This document shows positions 11,341-24,022 of a stretch of DNA of 64,000 nucleotides, in pieces. The notes beneath the pieces are model-generated. The model was not told the DNA's origin. It was given only the letters and a program-made list of their open reading frames with translations, and ran no database searches. The stretch covers positions 15,550,096 through 15,614,095 of the forward strand of contig CANTUZ010000011.1 of the NCBI GenBank assembly GCA_947846985.1. The letters are read 5' to 3'. The translations under genes were made by a program, and so were the position numbers. The DNA is from Fratercula arctica (lineage: Eukaryota; Chordata; Aves; Charadriiformes; Alcidae). Within the stretch, counting starts at the first letter, position 1; each line of letters begins with the position of its first letter.

Positions 11341-14029
11341 CCATTGCTTTTTGGGTTCAGAAGGAGCATTCTCGCATGTGACTGTCTACCAGAGGCACCA
11401 GCTCAGCCAAGGGCGGGAGACTTGGCCAGTGACAGTGAGCATGTCCTCAACACAAGCAAAGTCCAAGTGCCATGAAAGAAAGTCGCTTCAGAGACACTCA
11501 GGCACTTCGGAAGCAGCGCCAAGGACATGGGACGTGGAGTGCCCCGTGGGACCGAAACCACGTGAGGGAAAGGGTCAGGCCAGAGGAGCAACTGCAGAAG
11601 AGGAAGAGTGGAACATGTGATCTTTGGAGGGGGGGAAATACGCAGTTCATATAATGGCCCTACAATGTAAAATGTTTAGAAACATGAAACCAACAGAGCC
11701 AATAGGTTTTTTTTTTTTAATTGGGAGTGTAGAGTTTTATTATTTAAAAGGTTTTATAAAGGAGTTTTAAATAGACCATGGAATTGCTATAGCAGGTTTT
11801 TTTTTTTCCTGTTGGAAATTACTCAGCCATTTGGTTTCTATTTCTGCAAAAAGCACAAGCTTTTTGAACAATCATTTGATATGCTTGTTGATGCATCACA
11901 AAAAGGAGATATGCTTTGAATTCTCCTTAAAAACCCCATGTAAACACAAGGCTTATGTATAATTGCAACAAAATACCATCTCCCTATTGAGTGCTTTCAC
12001 ATGTAATTTCCTCTCTGACTACTGCATGTAAACACACTTATTGTGTTTGGGAAACTCCCAAATCTCAGGCACAATCAGGATCAATAGCTCAGCAAAGGCA
12101 AATTATAGTTTAAAATGTCCATGTTTTGCAACAAGATGCCTAAATGGTAACAGAGGAAGAAAGAAAGAGGTGTTTTAACATAGAAGGGTGGTTGGATGGC
12201 CCCATTTTCCACTCCTTTGTGTCGCAGGATCACACCACACACCCCAGCAGCATCCTCCACTGGTCCACAGGCTGTAGGACAGACATCCAGGCGTAGCAGT
12301 GTAACTACGGACAGACAAGGGCATTTGCCTCTCCCTTCCCAAAATTGTCCCCTAAATTTCTCTTTCTTTTTGCAAAGAAAAGACAATGTCTTCCACCCCT
12401 TGGGATTGCTTTTTTGTTTCCCTAAAGCAGCGAGAGGCTCTAACAGGCTGGAGCTGGGTGGCTGCTGCCACCCAGGGCCTGTGGCCATGCCGGATCCCAA
12501 CCCGCTCCCTGCCTGAAGGAAGGGGCTGCCCAGGAGACTTTATAAGAGGAAGACCATAAAGAAATAAGCAACAACCCCCAGACATTACACGGGTGAGAAG
12601 AAATAGCAAATAGTGTAAAATCCAACATGACAAAAGACTGTAAGCAAATTATTGATTACTGAAATAAGTGGATGGCCATGTTTTCCCATTGTGCGCCGAG
12701 CACATTTGTGCACATAGGGTCCGTCCCTGTGTTCTTTTCTTTTGCTTTCCCCTAGGAACCAGACAAAATGCAGTGTGTCTCTTCCGTTTCTCGACCCTCA
12801 GTGTCCCCAGGGAGACTTGAAGGTCTTTTTAGTTTAGCACACAAGCCATTACCACCTTATTCCCCACAACTGGGCCTGTTGGACAAGTTGTTGAAAGTCT
12901 AAATCCTGTTGTAGATGAACAGCCATGAAATTCTCTAAGGAAAGTTGTAATGTACTATTTGTACCCCTAAGGCCATTTATGGTTATAGTGGTTATATGGT
13001 TCTAACCATCTTTATGCTTATAATTTTCCTCTACTGAAATTGATGCTAAAACTGAAACTAGATAGAGTTCCATCTGTACCTGAAGGAAACACAAGGTCAT
13101 GGCTTTGCTTCTTCAAAGCCCTTCAGCTTCCCCTGTGCTGAATGACATAGCTCTGGGCCAAGCACACATGGGATTCGTGCAGGGGTGCAGTACGGCTGAG
13201 CATATTTAGCTTTATCCATGTATGGGCAATCACATCACTGGAGTGCACAATACTGTCGTCAAGCAAAAGAGCCGCGTAACGTGAGTATCCTGTAAAAATG
13301 GCATGATTGCAAGCTGAAATGGTTTCCCCCTCAACTTTCTGTATATTTTTTATTTTCAAATTTGTTTCTGCTGTGCCCTGATTTATCAAAGCACTAAAAC
13401 ACATGCTTGACTTTAAATGCTTCGCTGCAGCTAAAACTAATTGCATACTTAGTCTTTGATGGCTCAAGGTCATAAAGAAATCACTAGCTTTTCCAAACAA
13501 ATACTTCAATATGTTAATTGCTAGCAAACCCACAACCTCTTGGGTTATGGGTGTAGGGTTGTATGCCTGTCTTGAGGGTTAACATGTTTCTGCCTGGGAT
13601 TTCCCAGCACAAATGTAGGCACCACACAATTACTCAGGGCACAGAAAGTCCAAACGTATCAGACCCCATGGCTTGGTCAAATGTCGGGGCCTCCAACCTT
13701 TACCTGGAAATGCCTGACCAATGTATGTGCAGGGCACACACATGGTGCAAACCCTCTTCTTTTACGGATTTGCATCTGACGTGCAACAAAGGGCTGGGCA
13801 AAAAAAGGCAGCTGTCCTGACTCTGCTGGCACGTGTGTGGCTCGGAGGTGCCCAACCTGCCAGGGTCACCTGAGCACATCTATGACATCCTCAGCATTCC
13901 TTCGGCAAACATCTCCCATCTGGCAGCGGACATACAACAGCCTTTTCCTGACCACATAGTTCATGTAACCCACGTTTTGCCTAAAGACACAAGGGTGCGG
14001 AGGCTGGGGAGGGAGCATAAAGCACATGT
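11341..14029. other. Non-coding single-copy DNA; possible conserved block near 13190-13490
   Basis: No gene is recognised. T-rich runs occur near 11707-11719 and 11797-11808. A minus-strand open frame of 136 codons (13123-13533) has ordinary amino-acid composition but no domain I know and no clear splice context. The same stretch is A/T-rich with isolated CpGs and homeodomain-like TAATTG (about 13438-13443) and TCF-like CTTTGAT (13453-13459) words, which fits a non-coding regulatory element at least as well. Neither reading is demonstrated. Confidence 0.45.
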
Positions 14030-14392
14030 ATTAGCCTGGAGAAGAGAAGCCTGAGAGGGATCTCATCAGTGCTCAGCAGTAGCTAAAGAGCGGGTGTCAA
14101 GAGGATGGGGCCAGACTCTTCTCAATGATGCCCAGGGACAGGACAAGGGGCAACGGGCACAAACTGGAACACGGCAAACTCCATCTCAACATGAGGAAGA
14201 ACTTCTTTCCTGTGAGGGTGGCAGAGCCCTGGCACAGGCTGCCCAGAGAGGTGGGGGAGTCTGGAGACATTCCAAACCCGCCTGGACGCGTTCCTGTGCC
14301 ACCTGCTCTGGGTGACCCTGCTCTGGCAGGGGGTTGGACTGGATGATCTCTAGAGGTCCCTTCCAACCCCTGCCACGCTGTGATTTTGTGAT
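14030..14392 (+). mobile_element. CR1 LINE 3' end, 363 bp, plus strand
   Basis: A plus-strand CR1 copy starting inside ORF2 at 'ttagcctggagaagagaagcc', the end of the SLEKRRLR block. It runs through the codons for [24 protein letters not shown] and the 3' UTR, ending in two imperfect copies of the 3' repeat ('tgtgattttgtgat') at 14392. It lacks the reverse transcriptase core. The encoded stretch [18 protein letters not shown] is nearly the same as in the copy at 22684-23057, which suggests the same subfamily. A deletion removed the 'tccatctct' segment before 'ggagacattccaaacccg'. Confidence 0.94.
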
Positions 14393-14654
14393 ATGTATGG
14401 CAAGAGGATGATGGCTCAGAGCCGGGTGGACACGAGGACATCACTCCTGACAGGGACGTTGTGCTGGTCCCGATCACGCCGCAGCCCAGTGCATCGGCAC
14501 CGTCTGCATGGGCACGTTGGCTTCTCCTTTGGTTTTTCACTCTCCCTCTATATGTGAGGCTGAGAAAGACTCACGTTTTCCTCTGGAAAGGTAAGTCATC
14601 ATTTATTTGTGAAAGCAGGAGGTGAAACTAAGGATACTAAACATCTCATATCTA

Positions 14655-14757
14655 AACATACACACACACTGCATACATATATACATGCACCTATATATAA
14701 AAATATATACATATATAAAAATAATGAAATATGTAAATAATATAGAAATATATACAT
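14655..14757. repeat. CA/TA-rich low-complexity region
   Basis: Short cacaca (about 14660-14670) leads into alternating TA words (atacatatata, tatataaaaatatatac) up to about 14757. It is a typical degenerate dinucleotide microsatellite with no further structure. Confidence 0.8.
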
Positions 14758-15362
14758 AGTAGAGTTCCCATGGACATTCGCTCTGACAGCCCAGGGACAT
14801 TCACTCTCTCCCTCTATACTGGCTGCTTTCCCCTCCAAAATTCTTACTAGAACAATAATATTTTAACACTTGCAGCTTTAAAAAGCTTGATTGTGACCAA
14901 TCATTTCTCCCAGGCAATTGTATATTTAGCAGAAGGGAAAAATTAAACTTCCCAGGAATGAGGTTATTTAGGGCATAAAATTCAAGGAAATAGGTATTTA
15001 GGTCATTGTGGGCATGGTTTTTATTTTCCCTAATTTTCAGATTACTTTCGATTAGGTCTGTTCAGAGTAGAAACTTCTTGATGTGAAATAGATACTATCT
15101 AAATCATTAGAGCTCATTCCTTGCCATGTGCCACCTTTTAGAGCAATTACACCTGACCTCGGGGTTACCCAGCTGAGCCCTCCCTGACCCAGGGCACTTC
15201 CTCTGAATAGGAATAAGCCCCAGGTACAAATACAGTGGGGAGGCAGCATCGCTCCTGGCACAGATAATGCCTTTGTGAAAGGGAGCTGGGCTCCGCAGGC
15301 TGTTGGACTGTGGAGTCCATTGATTCAGAACATTCTCTGCTGGGATCAGTGCTGGGTTGGTG

Positions 15363-15436
15363 GTTTTTGATTTGTTTTGTTTTGTTTTGTTTTGTTTTTT
15401 TCTTCTTTTTTTTTCTTTTTTTTTTTTCTTTTTTTC
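15363..15436. repeat. (TTTTG)n and poly-T tract
   Basis: Five to six gtttt units at about 15370-15397 pass into T runs broken by single C bases, ending at ttttttcccctg-like sequence near 15438. On the minus strand it reads as A-rich with CAAAA units. It could be the decayed tail of a retrotransposed sequence, but nothing recognisable adjoins it. Confidence 0.85.
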
Positions 15437-18400
15437 CCTGACATCTGGAGTTTACCCCTTTGCCAACCTCTCAACCCCCCCGCTCAAAAAGAGAAAGTGA
15501 GGGAAACAGCCCGACAGACTCACAGACAGACAGAATGACCCCCAAAAAGCTTCAGCAACATTTAAAAAAAATAATAATTATGTCTAAATTTTTACATCTT
15601 TTCGACATTAATATTTTTGCCAAGCATTTGCCAGCTGGACTCAAGACAGTCTCAAAAACCCCATCCCTGATTCTCCCCAGACCGGTTTCTTCTCACTTTC
15701 AAACTTTAGGTAGTTCTTCCCGCAGCCGTGACATGCAGCACCTGCGTGCCAGATTTGTAGCCCTTTGATCACAATTTATTTACACGGCAAGGAACTTCCA
15801 GTCTGTGAGTGACTGATTTCCCTGGAATCCCTACCCATCGGACTTATTTCAGTGCCTTCTTCCTTTGGCGGAACAAATGTGGAAGTTGCCTCTACTTATA
15901 TTAAACAGAAAAGGAGATGCTGGTAAACAGTTAAGTGGGGTCTTGTTCAGGGAACAAATCTTTTTATATGCTGCCAAGCCATGCTAAGCAATAACTGCCA
16001 GAATCTGTTAAAATAGCAGAAAAAAAATATTGCTTGGTACAAAACTAATTTTGCTAGTGTTTGTTCACAAACTGCATCGCACTTTTAGTCCTGTTTACCC
16101 CACAAACACTCAACAATCCAAGACAGCTCCAAATGCTCTTTCTTTTAGCTTTCATAATGTAACTGGGGGAAAAAAGCCATATGGCATTCCTTCGCCTGGC
16201 AGGGCGACTCCTCATTAGGCTGTTGACCTGAAACGTAATCTCCGCCATGACCTACGGAGAAACATGCAGGACCCACCTGCAAAGTAAAAGCCCTATTTGA
16301 GACATGATGCCAGATTCCTGGTGGCTGCTGTGTTAGGATTCACCTTGAGGAGGCTTTGTCAACTCGTACTTCATTGCCGCAACATGCAAAGGTGGGACAC
16401 CATCGGGGTCTTCTTGGGTTGTGGCGACTTCAGAGACAAACCTTTTTTTTTCTTTTTCTTTTTTTTTTTTTGTTCTCCATTTTCTCCCTGTTTGCTACAT
16501 GTAACCTGCTGAATTATATACAGAATTGGAAAGTTTTCTCTTTTACCTTTAGCCTGGCTTATGGCCTGACCAATGCGCGATTTGTGTCTGCGCTGCCTGC
16601 CAGTGGCATTCCAGTGATGAATCCACACAGAGCAGAGGGAACAGCTGTCAGGAGAAAGACATTCTTCTGTCAAGAGAAAGGAGTAAGCTTTTCTGTATTA
16701 ATATTTGAGACTGGGTAAAGCATTGCTGTTTTTATCGTTTCCCCCCCATGCATTTAGGCAGTGGTGGTGCTGCGGGCACAGGCAAAGCCAGGCCTCGGAG
16801 CTGGCTCTGCTCCCACCTGGAGGGCAGGACAGGCACAAGGAGATGCCATTCAAATGCTTGTTTTCAATTTGGGGCAGTTTAGGCACCAGGTTGTACTGCA
16901 AGTATCCCAGCTGAGATACTGTGTGTGCACAGATGTTATTCAGGCTCCTCTTAATAAACACTTGCTTCCAAGCAAGGCTTTCTGTTCATTCACAGGTAGG
17001 AGTTAAAGCTACCAAAGGAACTAAACCAAACCTTTTTGTTCCTCACTGACACAATCCAAGAGGACATGATATGGAAATAGTCCGTACTGTGCCACTTCTG
17101 AATTCCTTTACGCCATCCATCTTGTGCATGAGGTGTGCAAAGTCACAGCAGGGCACACAGAAGCAAGGTCAGGACTTAATGCTGGGGGGCAACAGTTTTC
17201 CACTATAGTCTATAAAAGTCTAAAGAATTAGCAAATATTCACGGCCGTGGCATATTTGGAGATTCAAACAGATATTTTTACTTGCAGGTATAATTATCAA
17301 AAGAGATGATGGTGACTAAAATCCAGCATCATCTAAAAATTCCATTCAAAGTAAGGATGCAGCTGAATTAAATCATTGTGAGAAAAGTTATTCATGCCAT
17401 CTTCATAATTGATAATATGTCATAAAAATAATTGTTCAAGAAAACCTTTCAGCTTTAAGAGGCTGGAAGATGGTATAGAAAAATTCTCTAACTTCTGAAG
17501 GCTTACTCACACCTCGGACCTGTTCAAAACTCAGCAATTACACTTGCATGACATATTGATCTGGTTAGAGTACCCTTTCAGCACAGGGAAGCCAAAATTT
17601 GGAGAGTCCATGCAGACACAGGAACTGGTATTTCACTGAAATCCACTGCTAAGCAATGTTTTCCAAGGGTCTTTAACCACTGGTCTTACAGTATTCACAG
17701 GAAAAATAACTGTGATTGTTACAATATCGTGCTCCAAACAGTCCCTGAACTGTCTGATTAGCAACACTTTGTTTTCTAAACTGCAAAATTAAACACATTG
17801 ATGAACTACTGAATGCATTATCACAAATCAGACCTAGCGGGAGGTTTCCTTTCCCTGGAGTAAGGCATCCATGTGTCCACCATACATACCTATATAAATA
17901 AAAGATGTGTTTTTGTAGAGCTGAAGTAGCAGATTTTGTATTAAACGTGACTTCACAATCTCAAATTGTCTATAAATAAATAAACATTAGGTAACATGAT
18001 ATAAAAACAATCATGCTATTAAGCTTATTCAATGACTCTGCTCCGCTTGCTCTGACTCCGGCCCAGGCGCAGTGTGGGACCAGTGATGAGGCTGTTGCCT
18101 TTCAAAATCCAGCCTACATTAAAATCACCTGCTTGATTGGGGAATGGCATTTCCAATAAGGAGGTAAAGCGAAAGATAGTTTGAGAGTTAGAGCTATGGA
18201 ATTGCTGGCCTTTTTCTCTTTTCAAGTGAGGGGGAAAATGATCATTGGGCCTCTTATAATAAAGACAAAACAATCACAATTCCAGATGGAAATCTTATCG
18301 TCTAGTACAACCGAATAATTTTTATTTTTTTTCCAAGTGGAATGGCTGCTAATTCCTGGGGAATAGCATAGTAATTTTGGGATTCTGCCTGCACTGAATT

Positions 18401-20374
18401 TATGAATGCACAAAGAAAGAAAATACAAACGCATCTTGGCTTAACCAGAAGTTGGAATTTCTTCCATTGCACAGTGGGGAATGTACTTTAGTCCTGGATT
18501 TCTACAGAGGTCTTTTATTTTTCCTGCAACTTTGATACCACAACCGTTTGGAAATCCTGTGTTGCTTTGGACAACAGCAGATTTGATGACAGAGGTCCTG
18601 CCTCCACATTTATATGACTTTAAAAGTAACTGTCCCTACATTGGCAATGGTCTTTGGTCTGTAATCTTGATGCCTCGCTGAGTTTGTCATGTTTATTTAT
18701 GGAATGGTATCAAAGTTACTGCCTTTGAGTGTGAAACAGGCGCCCAGCCTCCCCAGAAGACTTGTGCCTGAGTTGTTTTTCTCCCAGTTGCTGTTCAGGC
18801 ACGTTCCCTCCATGCTACGTCCATGACGTATATTTTAAACAAAACTCCCCATTTTTACTTTCCTCCAACTGGAATGCAGCAAAGCCAGATACCCAGGGCT
18901 TTGATGATAATTATGCCAACTGAGATTTTCTGTGTGTGTTTTTCAGCATTACAGGAGCAGACTGTTGCTTCCTAGCACTTGAAAAAGCAAAACTTGGAGG
19001 AAATCAAATTTCTGTGGTGGCTGAACAGTTTCAGGGTGAAAGCTCTGCTCTCTTCTCAAATTCAAACGCAGAATGAAACCAGCCACTATTACATGCTTGC
19101 AATGTAGCACTTGAGTTCATGAAAACAGCACTCTTCTCCTCCTCTTGAAAGTTTCTCTCATCACACATCCGCATTCCCTAGGGAGCAACTCATTTTCTGT
19201 GTGAGCCTTTTATTTGAAAACCATAATATTGCTGTGTAATGAGAATAATGAAATGTGGCCCATGCTGGGATGTCATGTTGGAAAATAGGGCTGGAGATTC
19301 ACACCACTGTCGTCTGTCCCAGAGAGCCACCAGAGCCAGCACCACGTCACTGGCAGCGGAGTCGTAGGATACAAATGGACTTGTATTTGCTCAGTTTAAA
19401 AACTGCAGTTTTACTTGACTAGCTGTTTCTATGTACCAAAAAAAAAACCCAAACCCAAAAACCAAAAAAGGTTGATTACCTGGTTACAAAATTGTACTTT
19501 CTTTGTCAGCACAAAATTAATACTTAAAAAAGACAGCATTTGGAAAGCAATAAGTACCTCCCACCTTCTCTGCCCATGAGGCAGACCAGCTAATCCATGG
19601 CTGGGAAGGAGCAGCAGAAGGAAGTGGAGCAGCCGATGCTGCCCGTCCGCCCATGCCCTGGCAGTTCCCGGCATCTCACGCGGGGACGCGCCTCGCTGCG
19701 CCCTGTCTTCTTGCACGGAGGAGAACAGGTGGGCTGTCATCATCACTTGATCTCTATTTGCCAGTGAAGGCAGGACAAACATAATCATAATCTAATTTCC
19801 ATTCATTAAAAACTTCATCCTGAAAATCATCAGCGCAAGTTGGTAGTGATGGAAAAATGGCCAAGAGAAGTTCACCAATATTTCAATGGCACACTAGCAG
19901 AACAGCATCTGTTGTTTGCAGTGGTTTGGGATTATTTTTTTAACCAAACTGTATTTTAGCAAATTACGACTATCTTATTGCTAACTAGAACTTTACTGTC
20001 CCAGGCACAGAAATGCTTCATTCATTGAAGAAAACTCTGGTTAAAGCCAACCCATTTCTTGCAGAAGTTTAAATATCTCACCAGCAACACTACTCTGGCT
20101 CCTTTTTATCATGAGATTAGCAAGAATAAGGGCTGCAAAGCGAGGGACACATGTGAATAAGCAGGGTGCTGGTGGCAGTAGGAAAGGCAGTATTGCCAGC
20201 TCCGCTCTGGCCATTAGCGAGAGCAATTTGCCCACAAACAATCTGGAAAGGGTTTTCTCAAGTTACAGTAAAGTTAATGGAGTTGGAAATTCCTCCTCTT
20301 TTGGATTAGCTCAGTCTTCTTTATGCAATCTTTAAGTATATGGCAAGGTGCGAGGGAGATTTTGATAGCAGCAG

Positions 20375-20826
20375 AAGCAACTGGTGAGGGGTCTGGAGAC
20401 CAAGCCATATGAGGAGAGGCTGAGGGAACTGGGCATGTTTAGTTTGGAGAAGAGGAGGCTGAGGGGAGACCTCATTGCCCTCTACAGCTACCTGAAAGGA
20501 GGTTGTAGGGAGGTGGGTGTTGGCCTCTTCTCCCAGGTGAATAATGACAGGACCAGAGGAAATGGTCTGAAGTTGCGGCAGGGGAGGTTTAGATTAGATA
20601 TTAGGAAGAATTACTTTACTGAAAGAGTGGTCAGGCACTGGAACAGCCTGCTCAGGGAGGTGGTTGAGTCACCATCCCTAGAGGTATTCAAGAAACGTGT
20701 AGATTTGGCACTTCAGGGCATGCTCTAGTGACAGAGAATGTGTGTGGTTTTTTGTGTGTGTGTAGTTGGACTCGATGATCTCAAATGTCCTTTCCAACCA
20801 TGAAGATTCTATTCTATGATCTATGA
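20375..20826 (+). mobile_element. CR1 LINE 3' end, 452 bp, distinct subfamily
   Basis: A plus-strand CR1 copy of a different subfamily from its neighbours. It begins just inside the 'ggtctggag' block, keeps the last part of ORF2 (next entry), then has a 3' UTR with 'ttttttgtgtgtgtgtag', followed by 'ttggactcgatgatctcaaatgtcctttccaacc' in separate blocks and the terminal repeat 'attctattctatgatctatga'. The 5' end is truncated near 20375, so endonuclease and reverse transcriptase are absent. Confidence 0.94.
20384..20728 (+). pseudogene. CR1 ORF2 C-terminal fragment, still open
   Basis: About 114 codons of uninterrupted CR1 ORF2 end. Visible blocks: [21 protein letters not shown] (about residues 7-27), [15 protein letters not shown] (about 37-51), [19 protein letters not shown] (about 53-71) and [21 protein letters not shown] (about 86-106), then a stop after GML. 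The frame is intact, which suggests a younger or less damaged copy than the one at 4304. It has no catalytic domain, and its start is just the truncation point. Confidence 0.9.
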
Positions 20827-22683
20827 ACTGTGAATCTGCAGTGCGAGGGCCTGATCCAGGAGCTCCTCACCGCTCCCAGTTACTCTGGGTGCGAAAGTAC
20901 AAGACCTCCCTGACCAGGTGCCTTTGTAAACTGAGAGGAAAACTAAAATACTTGTAGGCTGGTTCTGATCTAACTGGTTATTTAAGGGTGTGGGGAGAAT
21001 TGACATAAGCAATAGAAATTTAACAAGATACAGCATCACCACTTCGATAACAGATTTTGCCAGCAGCCAGAGCACTGCAGAATGTCACGAGCACAGAGAA
21101 AGCTGTTGAGAGGAGAGACAAATAACATAGACATGCCAATAGAAAACATGCATTCTAGATTAATTAAAATTAACTGTTGCTCTGAGCCAAAGTCCATTAT
21201 GTGACACAGATTAACCAAAACACCAGAAACCAGTTCAGTTATTCTGCACAACAGGAGTCTCTTCCGCAGATCTCTGATCACAACATTATGGATTGTTCAT
21301 ACTTTTCTTTTAAAAGTACCTTTCTGCCTCCTCACATTTAAGGGCTGTTATTATAGTGGTGAAGCAATTGATTATAAAAAAAATTGAGCATCATCCATTT
21401 ACATCAGAAGGGAATTGAGCAAGAGCAACGTTTATTCTTCATCTATCTTTATTATATCCAAGATTTGATAAAAGAAATTCAGTGGGGAGAACCCTGTATG
21501 GTGAACAAAGAGTCTTTCCACTTAGAGGTCAGCAGGATTTATCCACACTTAGCCTTTACCAGCAGAGGAGAGCTAGCAGGGGAAGCAATGAGCACCTGCT
21601 GGAACCACCTCTACCTGCAGAAGAAATGAAAAACTGCCCGTGTGCTTTAGTTAAAGAAATGGAGAAGCTCTTGTGCTGTGTATACTTGATCTGAAACGTA
21701 CTAGAGTCATCGCTGCTAACTCAAGTGGGTTTGAGATCTGTCTGCACAAAGGACCATGTCTTCTTGTATTAATTGTTAAAGTCGCAGAGGCAGGGCAGGG
21801 AAGGTTGCTTCAAGACTCCTTTTCTTCGAAGCCAAGTGATGGCTCAGCAGGGATGAGCCTGCAGACACGGGTGACCCAGGCGCAGCCTTGGTCCTCCTCA
21901 GATGATGGATGGAAGAAGCTGGTGGGGGCATATCCTCCTTCTTTTATCCCCACCTCCCTTTTTTTATTTTAAGTGCCATTACCTTACTGAAAAAATACTT
22001 ACAGTTAATCAGCACTGCTTAATCCTGTTCACTTCCATCTGTGCCTCTGTGTAGCCTGACACCTCTCCTGTCCTGAGGCCATGGAAAGCGGAGGGTATTT
22101 AGTGCTCGGGCTCTGCCGTTGGAGGCCTCTGGGGAGCAGCTGTCCCCAATCATCCCGTCCATGGCCCTTTCATTCCCAGATTATATCTTGTACCAACAGT
22201 TTGTGTGTGGGAAAAATCAAAGATGTCAGCGGCTCCTCCCAGGACGTGCACTTTGCATAAGGTGCCCAATCACCAGGGCGCGGGCGCCTGACCTTTGCAC
22301 TTGCGGAGAATAATGAATTGGGGCCAGTTTTGAGGCACTCGCCATCGTCGTCCAGCCCCCACCAGAGCTCAGCATTAGAGTAATCACTGACATGCCGAAG
22401 CAATGAAAACAATCTGTTGTTAACTGGCTGAACCAGCTTGTCCCGAGCACCTAGAGTTCCTCGTTCGGGCACATTACACAATGATAATTCTCTCTTTCTT
22501 TAAAGGAGAAAAAAACCCTCAACAGGCTAAAAGACGCCTCATCATAACCTCCCTTCCCCTGTCCAGGGGGTCAAGAACAGTTGACACAAAATCAAAGAAT
22601 GACATTTCAGAAACCATAGAGAGTAATGAAAGTTGAATGCCTGGCTAAATCTTAATGGACTAGAAAGATTTGATCTTCGATTT
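20827..22683. other. Non-coding DNA; possible regulatory block 22080-22480
   Basis: No gene is recognised. The stretch 22080-22480 stands out by texture: higher GC, several CpGs in non-repetitive order (gggcgcgggcgcctgacc near 22277), and many distinct transcription-factor-like words with no simple repeat. These include tgacctttgcac (22288-22299), aatgaattgg (about 22311-22320) and ttgcataagg. That pattern fits an enhancer-like conserved element, but I have no alignment to confirm it. Confidence 0.4.
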
Positions 22684-23057
22684 TCTTCAGTCTGGAAAAA
22701 AGACGACTGAAGGGGGATCTTATCAACACTTATAAATACTCAAAGGGTGGGTGTCAGGAGGGTGGGGCCAGGCTCTTTTCAGTGGTGCCCAGCGACAGGA
22801 CAAGAGGTAATGGGCACAAACTTGAGCATAGGAAGTTCCACCTAAACATGAGAAGGAACTTCTTTCCTGTGAGGGTGGCAGAGCCCTGGCACAGGCTGCC
22901 CAGAGAGGTGGGGGAGTCTCCATCTCTGGAGACATTCCAAACCCGCCTGGATGCGTTCCTGTGCCACCTGCTCTGGGTGACCCTGCTCTGGCAGGGGTTT
23001 GGACTGGGTGATCTCCAGAGGGCTCTTCCACCTCTTGCCATTCTGTGATTCTGTGAT
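22684..23057 (+). mobile_element. CR1 LINE 3' end, 374 bp, plus strand
   Basis: A plus-strand CR1 copy that begins at 'tcttcagtctgg' in ORF2, continues through 'gatcttatcaacacttataaatac', 'gacaggacaagaggtaatgg' and 'aacttctttcctgtgagg', and ends with 'attctgtgattctgtgat'. It encodes [27 protein letters not shown] ORF2 C-terminus (split here) followed by [20 protein letters not shown]. It is 5'-truncated, with no catalytic domain, and is closest in this window to the copy at 14030-14392. Confidence 0.95.
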
Positions 23058-24022
23058 AATGAAAAGAATTTCTTTAATATTAGTTCTTCACCCAAGCTTA
23101 TTTGCAATGAATCTATTGAATTACCTGCATTCACTGCCCTGGAACCTCAGCCTTTAGTCACAGCTGATCCTGGGTTGAATTGAAATATTGAATTGAAAGT
23201 ATTTCCACTGGGTTGAAATGAAAACATGCTTAGAGTTTTTTTATGGATGCAACTTCGAATCGTAATTCACAGCAGACAAATTTCTGTGTTTTGGGTGTCA
23301 ACCCAGCTACAAAGCAGGCAGGGGAACCGAAAACCTGCTGCCCGTTGCACTTCAGCCCCTCAGCAATGGCACTGACTCACCACCCATCTGTGCCGGGATT
23401 TCACCCCAAATTCTGTTCTCCACTATCCACTTCATTACCAGTAGTTGCATATCTACCAAAAGTAGTACTTTAATTGTCAATTTAGGATTTAAATGAAGCG
23501 TTCAGTTGGGTGAGGACCAAAGCTATGGTATTCCTGCACACGGATGCGCTGAGCCTGCTCCAGTATGGCATTGCCTGGCTTCCGTATTTTTTCAGCTTCA
23601 AACATGATCCTTTACACCACAATATCCTCATAAACCAATAAAAAGGAAGTGCAGTTTTATGCCGGTGTCAAGGACAGGACAGGTAAGCACCCAGTCAGGC
23701 TCATCACAGGAGCTGGTGGCTGAGCAAGGAGGCGAATCTCATGCTTGCCACCGACACAGGGCTCATTAGATGGTGCCAGCTTCCCGGGATCATAGTAAGT
23801 AGCAGCTTTATGGAGGGGATGGATGGGCCAAAGACACTCGGCTGGGTTGCACACCCTGCAGGGATGCTTGTTGTGCCCTAAGGTGCCCGTCCCCACGGCA
23901 CTGCCTGCGTGTCCCCAGCCCTGCTCTGTGCCGGGCTTCCAGCACTGCCTGTCCCTCTGCTCTGCTGCCAGTCCCAGTCAAGAGACAACCTTGGAAATGT
24001 GCCTGGCTCACACACACACGCA
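23058..24022. other. Non-coding spacer between two CR1 copies
   Basis: No gene is recognised. A short imperfect direct repeat (ttgaattgaaa, twice) lies at about 23174-23197. A short (CA)n of about five units at 24009-24018 sits right against the next CR1 tail. Confidence 0.55.

Larger units (their letters stand above)
14393..20374. other. Non-coding single-copy DNA with simple repeats
   Basis: About 6 kb with no recognised gene. It contains the TA/CA-rich patch and T-rich tract listed separately, a T-rich run at 16443-16471, and an A/C-rich run near 19438-19470. A compact block around 16170-16275 has a 10-bp palindrome (gccatatggc) and an imperfect ctccg/cggag stem. A small CpG-rich patch lies at 19640-19710. 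A splice-donor-like aaag/gtaagt word at about 14587-14596 has no supporting exon. Confidence 0.5.

Noticed and set aside
10665..11620. Three long open frames of 234-260 codons across 10665-11620 on both strands
   Set aside because: They are held open only by the (CCCTT)n and (CTT)n repeats, which contain no stop in any frame. The products are poly-SLPFP, GREGK or poly-E/K/L/S low complexity.
14585..14597. Splice-donor match ggaaag/gtaagt
   Set aside because: It lies after a CR1 copy with no coding frame or acceptor; chance match likely.
19330..19356. REST/NRSF-like ccagcaccacg...ggcagcgg
   Set aside because: Half sites are imperfect and the spacing is not a standard one.
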